A stretch of 11,601 nt of DNA from JAAYCI01 sp964370195 (GTDB taxonomy: Bacteria > Bacillota > Clostridia > Oscillospirales > Ruminococcaceae). The notes under the pieces are model-generated. The model saw only the letters and a list, made by a program, of their open reading frames with translations. It was not told where the DNA came from and did no database searches. The stretch spans positions 1-11,601 of the forward strand of contig CAYJIH010000048.1 in the NCBI GenBank assembly GCA_964370195.1. The letters run 5' to 3'. A program made the translations under genes and the position numbers. Positions within the stretch are counted from its first letter, which is position 1, and each line of letters starts with the position of its first letter. This document shows positions 6,939 through 11,601 of this stretch, piece after piece.

Positions 6939-8342
6939 TTATTTTAATTGTTCTATCAGCGTTTCATATTCCGGTGCATTTAAGAAATCGTGAATGGTAA
7001 CAAGGTGCGCATTTGGGTTTGCTTTTTCTGCGCGTTCTTTCAGTTGGTTATGCGTTACAATTACATCCGCATCTGCCGGAATTTCACTTACCGGATGATG
7101 GATTACCTCTATGCCCTCTATCCCTGCATTTTTCAGTTTTTTACGTAATTTTGTAGCACCCATCGCACTGCTTCCCATGCCGGCATCACAGGCAAACACA
7201 ATTTTCTTTACATTGTGAAGGCCACCGGCTTTCCCCTCTGCCACTGGTTGGTTTTGTGCTTCAACTGCAAAGCCTTTCGATTCGCGTTTCATCTCTTGCA
7301 CTTTGTTTTTTGTCGCTTCCAAATCGCCTGTTTCTTTACCAAATACTTTTAAAAGCACAGATGAAAGAAGGAACGTGACGACCACCGAAACCGTTATACC
7401 CAAGATATTTGCAAAATAGGCACCGCTTGGTGTCATTAACATTTCTGCTATAATACTGCCCGGTGCCGCAGGCCCTGTGAGGCCGCCACCGAATGTAGAA
7501 AAGATGAAAATACCGCTTGCACTGCCGGCGATGGTGGCAATGATAAGGATAGGATTCATCAAAACGAAGGGGAAGTACATTTCGTGGATACCACCGAAAA
7601 AGTGAATGATTGCCGCGCCGGAAGCCGAAGATTTTGCACTGCCTTTACCAAAAAACATGTATGCAAGCAGCAAGCCAAGGCCAGGCCCCGGGTTCGATTC
7701 TATCATATAGTAAATCGACTTGCCTGCTTCTAATACTTCTTCTGCACCAAGAGGTGTAAACACACCGTGGTTAACTGCATTGTTTAAGAACAACACTTTC
7801 GCCGGCTCTACCAAAATAGCCACCAGCGGCAACGCATCCATCGACACAAGCCATTCTACACCAGCACCCATTGCCTGTGTTGCCATCTCTACCAAAGGGC
7901 CGATGCCATAATAAGAAACACCGGCTAAAGCCGCACCAAAAATACCAATGGAAAAGTTATTTACAATCATTTCAAAACCGGCCGGAATTTTGCCATGCAC
8001 AGCTTTGTCAAAATATTTAATCAATACACCGCCCAAGGGGCCTACTAACATAGCACCAAACAACATGGGTGTTTCGGGTGCACCCATAATTACACCAAAT
8101 GTTGCAACGGCACCAATCACACCACCACGCACATCGGCAATGGCTTTACCTCCGGTATAACCGATAAGAACGGGTAGCAAATACGTAAGCATCGGCCCCA
8201 CCAAAGCAGCAAGCTCTTCGTTCGGAATCCACCCCGCGGGAATAAATAGTGCTGTGATAAGGCCCCATGCGATAAAAGCCCCAATATTTGGCATAACCAT
8301 GCCGCTGAAGAACCGCCCAAATCTTTGGATTGCGTTTTTCAT
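6939..8342 (-). CDS. mtlA: PTS mannitol transporter subunit EIICB
   Basis: A 467-aa membrane permease that imports D-mannitol and phosphorylates it to mannitol-1-phosphate. The EIIC domain (about 1-335) has several hydrophobic segments and mannitol-class hallmarks also found in E. coli MtlA: MPNIGAFIAWG (17-27), the VEPAKVLFLNNAVNHG stretch (178-193), NPGPG, and GIHEMYF (251-257) with the sugar-binding Glu254. A linker (about 335-378) leads to the EIIB domain, whose phosphorylated Cys385 lies in ACDAGMGSSAMG. There is no EIIA domain; that role is played by MtlF. It is the first gene of the operon, with AAGGGG 7 bases upstream of the ATG and a σA promoter about 80 bases upstream. Similarity to E. 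coli MtlA is visible throughout, so mannitol, rather than another hexitol, is the most likely substrate. Confidence 0.97.
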   Translation of the reverse strand: MKNAIQRFGRFFSGMVMPNIGAFIAWGLITALFIPAGWIPNEELAALVGPMLTYLLPVLIGYTGGKAIADVRGGVIGAVATFGVIMGAPETPMLFGAMLVGPLGGVLIKYFDKAVHGKIPAGFEMIVNNFSIGIFGAALAGVSYYGIGPLVEMATQAMGAGVEWLVSMDALPLVAILVEPAKVLFLNNAVNHGVFTPLGAEEVLEAGKSIYYMIESNPGPGLGLLLAYMFFGKGSAKSSASGAAIIHFFGGIHEMYFPFVLMNPILIIATIAGSASGIFIFSTFGGGLTGPAAPGSIIAEMLMTPSGAYFANILGITVSVVVTFLLSSVLLKVFGKETGDLEATKNKVQEMKRESKGFAVEAQNQPVAEGKAGGLHNVKKIVFACDAGMGSSAMGATKLRKKLKNAGIEGIEVIHHPVSEIPADADVIVTHNQLKERAEKANPNAHLVTIHDFLNAPEYETLIEQLK

Positions 8343-8349
8343 GTCAATA

Positions 8350-8355
8350 CCCCTT
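8350..8355 (-). promoter_or_regulatory. Ribosome binding site of mtlA
   Basis: AAGGGG on the minus strand, 7 bases before the ATG at 8342. It departs slightly from the AAGGAG/AGGAGG of the other genes but supports this start. Confidence 0.6.
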
Positions 8356-8383
8356 ACTTAAATTTCAAACTTTCTTGAGCATT

Positions 8384-8404
8384 TGCAAAGCCGCTTACTT
8401 TGCA
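8384..8404. promoter_or_regulatory. Inverted repeat in the mtl operon leader
   Basis: TGCAAAG at 8384-8390 and CTTTGCA at 8398-8404 form a perfect 7-bp inverted repeat with a 7-base spacer, flanked by TGAG and CTCA outside. It lies in the predicted 5' leader of mtlA, just downstream of the predicted transcription start. It could be a repressor operator or an RNA hairpin. It does not match the CcpA cre consensus well. Function unknown. Confidence 0.4.
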
Positions 8405-8424
8405 CTCAACCCTTTGTTGTTCGT

Positions 8425-8453
8425 AGTATAACACGGGTATTTTAGACATTCAA
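8425..8453 (-). promoter_or_regulatory. σA promoter of the mtl operon
   Basis: On the minus strand, TTGAAT (8448-8453) and TATACT (8425-8430) are separated by exactly 17 bases, a near-consensus housekeeping promoter. Transcription would start near 8418, leaving a leader of about 75 bases before mtlA. The likely MtlR site lies just upstream of the -35 box, the usual position for an activator. Confidence 0.72.
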
Positions 8454-8470
8454 CACAAAGAAATTTAAGT

Positions 8471-8493
8471 TTGTCACATGGTTTTTGTGCCAT
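8471..8493. promoter_or_regulatory. Probable MtlR operator
   Basis: TTGTCACA (8471-8478) and TGTGCCAT (8486-8493) form an interrupted palindrome with a 7-base spacer. From memory, the consensus for Bacillus/Geobacillus MtlR is TTGNCACA-N4-TGTGNCAA. Both half-sites fit except for the final base, but the spacer is three bases longer. Its centre is about 64 bases upstream of the predicted start of transcription, upstream of the -35 box, consistent with activation. Assignment to the MtlR of this operon is inference. Confidence 0.55.
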
Positions 8494-8509
8494 ATTTAAC
8501 CAATGTACA

Positions 8510-8529
8510 GACTATACATAGTCCAGTCT
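8510..8529. repeat. Overlapping short palindromes in the divergent control region
   Basis: GACTAT-AC-ATAGTC at 8510-8523 is a perfect 6-bp inverted repeat. It overlaps AGACT (8509-8513) paired with AGTCT (8525-8529). It could be a second regulator site between the two divergent operons; no family consensus is recognised. Confidence 0.35.
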
Positions 8530-8789
8530 AATTTTTTGGTTGCTTTGTATAGAAGCACGTCATAAACCATCGGCACTATTTGTAAACAGAATACGTGTGT
8601 GGCTCCGTTTGCACAAAACGATCATTCATTTTGGGCCCAAAAAGTGTCGTTTCTCCTTTTTAAGCTTTTTTGATTTGCCGCCCACCACTCTTTTTTAGAA
8701 AAAACTCCAATACGCATCTATATTCTTTATATTACTATAAGTAAGCAGCAATTACCAGTAATTTCCTATGCCTTTTTGGCACCATTTTC
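8530..8789. other. Non-coding intergenic DNA with one structured stretch
   Basis: No credible gene is seen between the mtl control sites and the plus-strand promoter. One structured stretch stands out: AAACGA (8616-8621) pairs with TCGTTT (8647-8652) around the perfect 14-base palindrome TTTTGGGCCCAAAA (8629-8642). A T-rich run follows on the plus strand, so the stretch could be a hairpin of an old transcript, an attenuator or a protein site. Nothing else here can be assigned. Confidence 0.4.
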
Positions 8790-8817
8790 TTGACAAACTG
8801 TAAAGTACGATTAGAAT
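8790..8817 (+). promoter_or_regulatory. σA promoter of the five-gene plus-strand cluster
   Basis: A consensus -35 box TTGACA (8790-8795) is followed after 16 bases by TAGAAT (8812-8817). Transcription would begin near 8824, giving a leader of about 77 bases before the start codon at 8901. No terminator-like structure is visible between this promoter and the first gene. Confidence 0.7.
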
Positions 8818-8900
8818 AGAAATAAATAAGAACGCGCACCATTTGACACAAAAAAGAAAGCGATTATTTGCCCTTCTATTCAAAAGCCGTGAGGTACCCT

Positions 8901-9449
8901 ATGCCCAACTATATAGCATTGCTACGCGGAATCAACGTTGGTGGTAAAAATAAAATTTCAATGCCACTGTTAAAATCTGCCTTTGAGGAGCTGGGCTTCC
9001 AAAACCCACACACCTACATCAACAGTGGAAATGTACTTTTCAGCAGTGAACTCTTACACAAAGCAGAGATTATCACCTTGTGCAAATCGATCATTATGCA
9101 AAAGTTTGCGCTCGATATTCCGGTATGCATCATAACCTCAGACGAACTTACCGAGGCACTTAGCAATGCACCCGATTGGTGGGATGCTTGCAGCGATGAT
9201 GCCATGGTACACCAGGCCATTTTCCTTATCCCGCCAGTAACAGTAGACGAAGTGTACAGCGCTGTAGGAGAGGCAAAAAGTAACTTTGAAAAAGTGGGCC
9301 ACTATAATAATGTTATATTTTGGTCGGCAGCAAAAGCCACATTTAACAAAACACGGTGGTGCAAAATCTCAAGTACCGCCGTATACAACAAGGTAACAAT
9401 TCGAAATGCAAACACCAGCAAAAAACTGCTTGCACTTTGCAGCAAATAA
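8901..9449 (+). CDS. DUF1697 family protein
   Basis: A 182-aa soluble protein of the DUF1697 family (PF08002), which is widespread in bacteria and has no established biochemical role. Family marks: the N-terminal YIALLRGINVGGKNKISM (4-21), YINSGNVLF (39-47) and the C-terminal block STAVYNKVTIRNANT (about 157-171). No signal peptide or membrane segment is seen. I chose ATG 8901 over an in-frame TTG at 8868 because GAGG lies 6 bases before it and because family members begin with an M-x-x-YIALLRGIN pattern. It is the first gene of the plus-strand cluster, behind a near-consensus promoter. Twelve bases separate it from the DUF1801 gene, so the two are almost certainly co-transcribed. Confidence 0.92.
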   Translation: MPNYIALLRGINVGGKNKISMPLLKSAFEELGFQNPHTYINSGNVLFSSELLHKAEIITLCKSIIMQKFALDIPVCIITSDELTEALSNAPDWWDACSDDAMVHQAIFLIPPVTVDEVYSAVGEAKSNFEKVGHYNNVIFWSAAKATFNKTRWCKISSTAVYNKVTIRNANTSKKLLALCSK

Positions 9450-9461
9450 TAGGAGGACATG

Positions 9462-9809
9462 ATGCCGATAGAAACGTATCTTGATATGGTGGATGAAAAA
9501 ATAAAAGCGCAAGTTTCACCGGTTATTTCATACATCCAAGAAAACTACAAACAAGCGATTTTTGACGAAAAATATTCAGAGAAAACACATATACCAACGT
9601 GGCGATTGAACAATACGTATGTTGCTATTGGGTGCAGAAAAAAATACATCAGTGTTTATTTTGGAAGCAGTAAAGCAGTGGAAACGGTGCAAGAGAACAC
9701 AAACACCCCTTACATTATTGCACGAAAAGGCTGTGTTAATATCTGCTATCGCATTCCGGTGTTCCCTTATGAGGCAATTTTCAAGGGAATTGATGCTTGC
9801 TTTGGATAA
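9462..9809 (+). CDS. DUF1801 domain protein (YdhG/iron-chaperone-like fold)
   Basis: A 115-aa protein of the DUF1801 family (PF08818). The family has a small frataxin-like or YdhG-like fold, and some members have been called iron chaperones; its general function is unproven. Recognisable features are the N-terminal amphipathic segment (YLDMVDEKIKAQVSPVISYI), the core YISVYFGSSKAVE and the C-terminal GCVNICYRIPVFPYEAIF. Two ATG codons are adjacent (9459 and 9462). AGGAGG at 9451-9456 is 2 bases from the first and 5 from the second; the next gene uses a 4-base spacing, so I favour 9462. It lies 12 bases after the DUF1697 gene and 11 bases before the methyltransferase gene. Confidence 0.85.
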   Translation: MPIETYLDMVDEKIKAQVSPVISYIQENYKQAIFDEKYSEKTHIPTWRLNNTYVAIGCRKKYISVYFGSSKAVETVQENTNTPYIIARKGCVNICYRIPVFPYEAIFKGIDACFG

Positions 9810-9820
9810 CAGGAGGACAT

Positions 9821-10390
9821 ATGGACTATTTTAACAAACGAAAAAATGTGGATTTATATCGCAGTATGATGGATGGATATGACAACCGCTTCCTCATGGA
9901 CGAAGTGTCAAAAGCCCTTCCCAAAGGCTCTACCTTGCTTGAGCTTGGCATGGGCACAGGCGCCGACCTGTTGTCCCTTTCCGAAAAGTACACCGTGCTT
10001 GGCAGTGATAGCTCCCCTCTTTTTGTTCATGATTTTAAAATGAAAAGTGCGCTTGAGGTGTTTGTTTTAGACGCTGTTACTGTAGACATTGACAAAAAGT
10101 TCGATTGTATTTTTTCAAACAAGGTCTTGCAGCATCTCTCGAAAGAAGATTTTGCCATTTCGCTTAAAAATCAGGCCGCACATCTAAACAAAAATGGCAT
10201 TCTATTTTTTACGTTATGGCATGGTACGCCACGAGAGGAATTCGAATTTGACGGAGAGCTTCGCTTTACGTATTATGATAGCGCAGCGCTTAAAGCCCTT
10301 GTGCCGAAAGAACTTCTCATTGAAAACCTTACACTCTATCCTGAATTTGAAGAGAATGACTCGATGCTTGTTGTGTTAAGATTGAAATAA
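9821..10390 (+). CDS. Class I SAM-dependent methyltransferase
   Basis: A 189-aa Rossmann-fold methyltransferase. Motif I is LLELGMGTGADLL (39-51), the glycine-rich SAM loop. Asp63 in VLGSDSS is the probable acidic residue binding the ribose. Asp84 in FVLDAVT marks motif III, and FDCIFSNKVLQHL (94-106) is motif IV in a form typical of small-molecule methyltransferases (Methyltransf_11/12/25 type). The remaining C-terminal part has β-rich segments, such as GILFFTLWHG, expected of the fold. No substrate-specific motif is recognised, so the acceptor is unknown. AGGAGG lies 4 bases before the ATG at 9821, which rules out the longer in-frame start at 9797 lying inside the previous gene. It shares the tight spacing of the cluster. 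Confidence 0.88.
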   Translation: MDYFNKRKNVDLYRSMMDGYDNRFLMDEVSKALPKGSTLLELGMGTGADLLSLSEKYTVLGSDSSPLFVHDFKMKSALEVFVLDAVTVDIDKKFDCIFSNKVLQHLSKEDFAISLKNQAAHLNKNGILFFTLWHGTPREEFEFDGELRFTYYDSAALKALVPKELLIENLTLYPEFEENDSMLVVLRLK

Positions 10391-10423
10391 AACAAAAACA
10401 TTTTGCAGCATAAGGAGTTGCCC

Positions 10424-10702
10424 ATGATAACATTCACTGCACCCATTTGTAAAGGCAGCGGCGGTGGCGCCTTTGTGCCTGTGCCTTTTGATATAAAAAA
10501 AGAGTTCGAAAAAGGGCGGCTTAAGGTAAACGCCACCTTCGACAACGAGCCATACAGCGGCAGTATCGTCAATATGGGTGTTCGAAACGAGGATGGCAGT
10601 GTTTGCTATATCCTTGGCATTTTAAAGGCGATAAGAAAAAAAATCGGCAAAGATATTGGCGATTTTGTTGAAGTGACAATTGAGATTATCGATAAGGAGT
10701 AA
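10424..10702 (+). CDS. DUF1905 domain protein
   Basis: A 92-aa protein made almost entirely of a DUF1905 domain (PF08922), a small β-barrel-like domain often found alone or fused to the YdeI/OmpD-associated region in proteins linked to stress and antimicrobial-peptide protection. Conserved stretches are FTAPICKGSGGGAFVPVPFD, the YSGSIVNMG block, YILGILKAIRKKIGKDIGD and a closing VEVTIEI. It lacks the C-terminal YdeI helical region. The start at 10424 is set by AAGGAG 6 bases upstream; the longer in-frame TTG start at 10403 has no such site. It is 33 bases after the methyltransferase gene and 5 bases before the GyrI-like gene, whose ribosome binding site lies inside its own last codons. Confidence 0.87.
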   Translation: MITFTAPICKGSGGGAFVPVPFDIKKEFEKGRLKVNATFDNEPYSGSIVNMGVRNEDGSVCYILGILKAIRKKIGKDIGDFVEVTIEIIDKE

Positions 10703-10707
10703 CCGCC

Positions 10708-11334
10708 ATGGCGTACGATTTTAAAAAAGAACAAAAAGAATTTTACGGTGCAAAAGAAAAACCCACCATTGTAAATGTTCCCAAAACCAACTATCTTGCA
10801 GTTCGCGGCAAAGGCGACCCCGGTGATGAAAATGGCGAATATAAAACAGCCATTGAAGCCCTTTACGGTGTGGCCTACACGCTTAAAATGAGTTACAAAA
10901 GCGACTACAACATAGAAGGTTTTTTTGAATATGTTGTGCCACCACTTGAAGGTTTTTGGTGGCAGGAAGGCATACAAGGTGTTGATTACAGCAAAAAGGA
11001 CCGCTTTGTTTGGATATCCGTTATCAAGCTTCCTCCTTTTATTTCTGAAAAAGATGTGTTTTGGGCAAAAGAAACGGCCACAAAGAAAAAGAAGTTCGAT
11101 TTTGGAAAAGTAGATTTTTTCTCTTATGAAGAGGGTTTGTGTGTGCAGTGCCTGCATGTTGGGCCCTATATCAACGAACCTATAAGCACGGAAAAGATGG
11201 CAATTTTTGCACAGGAGAACGATTATTGCATCGACATTTCAGACACGAGACATCATCATGAAATTTATTTGAGTGACCCTAGAAAGGTTGATGTCAGTAA
11301 ATGGAAAACCATCCTCCGCCATCCCATAAAATAA
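10708..11334 (+). CDS. GyrI-like small-molecule-binding domain protein
   Basis: A 208-aa stand-alone GyrI-like protein (PF06445, COG4832 type). The fold is the ligand-binding module of multidrug regulators such as BltR/BmrR, but here there is no DNA-binding domain. Marks are FKKEQKEFYGAKEKP near the start, TNYLAVRGKGDPG (28-40), PPLEGFWW (78-85), VQCLHVGPYINEP (about 145-157), and the C-terminal HHHEIYLSDPRK followed by KWKTILRHP. Known stand-alone homologues bind small hydrophobic compounds, and some GyrI-like proteins hydrolyse cyclopropane-containing DNA-alkylating antibiotics; whether this one does either is unknown. AAGGAG (10694-10699) lies 8 bases before the ATG and overlaps the end of the DUF1905 gene. 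It is the last gene before the terminator. Confidence 0.9.
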   Translation: MAYDFKKEQKEFYGAKEKPTIVNVPKTNYLAVRGKGDPGDENGEYKTAIEALYGVAYTLKMSYKSDYNIEGFFEYVVPPLEGFWWQEGIQGVDYSKKDRFVWISVIKLPPFISEKDVFWAKETATKKKKFDFGKVDFFSYEEGLCVQCLHVGPYINEPISTEKMAIFAQENDYCIDISDTRHHHEIYLSDPRKVDVSKWKTILRHPIK

Positions 11335-11398
11335 AAAACATACCCACCAACCAATTGCTTTAATAAACCAATTTAAAAGCACGCGCCTTGCACCCCAT

Positions 11399-11485
11399 AA
11401 AAAAACGCACCAACCTAACTCTTCCCTTTGGGTTTTGCCGAATACTCGGTTTTCCTTAAAGAAGGTTATGTTGGTGTGTTTTTTT
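11399..11485. terminator. Long bidirectional rho-independent terminator
   Basis: A7-C-G-CACCAAC-C-TAAC (from 11399) pairs with GTTA-T-GTTGGTG-T-G-T7 (to 11485), with three mismatched positions. T runs flank the stem on both strands, so it can end transcription in either direction. The 40-odd bases between the arms continue the imperfect pairing (CTTC/GAAG, TTT/AAA) and contain a small CCGA-ATAC-TCGG hairpin. The element begins about 65 bases after the GyrI-like gene and should terminate the plus-strand cluster. Confidence 0.8.
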
Positions 11486-11601
11486 GCATCGACTCTTTTC
11501 TAATTTTCCACAAATTGTATTTGTGTGTAAACACCGTTTCTACGTTCTATACTCCGTTCCGAAACGTAAAAAACCGCATTTGCAAGCCTTTTATCCATTC
11601 G
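11486..11601. other. Unassigned DNA at the window end
   Basis: No gene is seen. CGTTTC (11535-11540) and GAAACG (11561-11566) form a 6-bp inverted repeat with a 20-base spacer, and TATACT at 11548-11553 lies inside it. This may be the regulatory region of a gene beyond the window, but no convincing -35 box accompanies it. Confidence 0.3.

Noticed and set aside
8384..8404. CcpA cre site in the mtl leader
   Set aside because: The AAGCGG-containing stretch has four mismatches to TGNAANCGNWNNCA, including both outer positions; only the separate 7-bp inverted repeat is supported.
8854..8867. cre-like AGAAAGCGATTATT upstream of the DUF1697 gene
   Set aside because: Three mismatches at conserved positions and no symmetry.
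10606..11157. Minus-strand open frame of 183 codons opposite the DUF1905 and GyrI-like genes
   Set aside because: Low-complexity Phe/Lys-rich translation antisense to two recognised families, with no ribosome binding site.
11526..11553. Plus-strand promoter near the window end (TATACT at 11548)
   Set aside because: The best -35 candidate is a weak TGTAAA with a 16-base spacer, and no start codon or gene follows in the window.

Overview
The window looks like chromosomal DNA from a low-to-mid GC Bacillota, most likely class Clostridia. The evidence is strong AGGAGG-type ribosome binding sites, the PTS and MtlR architecture, a short (539 aa) Enzyme I and σA-type promoters. Genus cannot be read from the sequence alone.

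Layout. (1) Bases 1-269: intergenic DNA with hairpins, a 15-bp direct repeat, a possible inverted-repeat-bounded element and a perfect 16-bp inverted repeat downstream of ptsI. (2) Bases 270-8342, minus strand: a seven-gene mannitol PTS operon in the order mtlA (EIICB), HPr, mtlR, mtlF (EIIA), a FruK-type sugar-phosphate kinase, a SorE-type (sorbose-1-phosphate reductase family) dehydrogenase, and ptsI (Enzyme I). (3) Bases 8343-8900: divergent control region with a good σA promoter for each operon, a likely MtlR operator and several palindromes. (4) Bases 8901-11334, plus strand: a five-gene cluster encoding DUF1697, DUF1801, a SAM methyltransferase, DUF1905 and a GyrI-like small-molecule-binding protein. 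(5) Bases 11335-11601: a long, nearly palindromic bidirectional terminator and then unassigned DNA.

How the mannitol operon probably works. EI and HPr pass phosphate from PEP to MtlF and MtlA, which import mannitol as mannitol-1-phosphate. MtlR keeps all of its expected phosphorylation sites and should activate the operon. The usual mannitol-1-phosphate 5-dehydrogenase (MtlD), which makes fructose-6-phosphate, is absent. In its place are a SorE-type dehydrogenase, whose family acts on the carbon next to the phosphorylated carbon, and a 1-phosphofructokinase-type kinase. The simplest reading is an alternative route: mannitol-1-P to fructose-1-P to fructose-1,6-bisphosphate. This is the most interesting hypothesis in the window. 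The HPr has Lys where the regulatory Ser46 should be, so this private phosphorelay should escape HPr kinase control.

The plus-strand cluster has no assignable pathway. Its families suggest a stress or xenobiotic-protection role, but that is inference.
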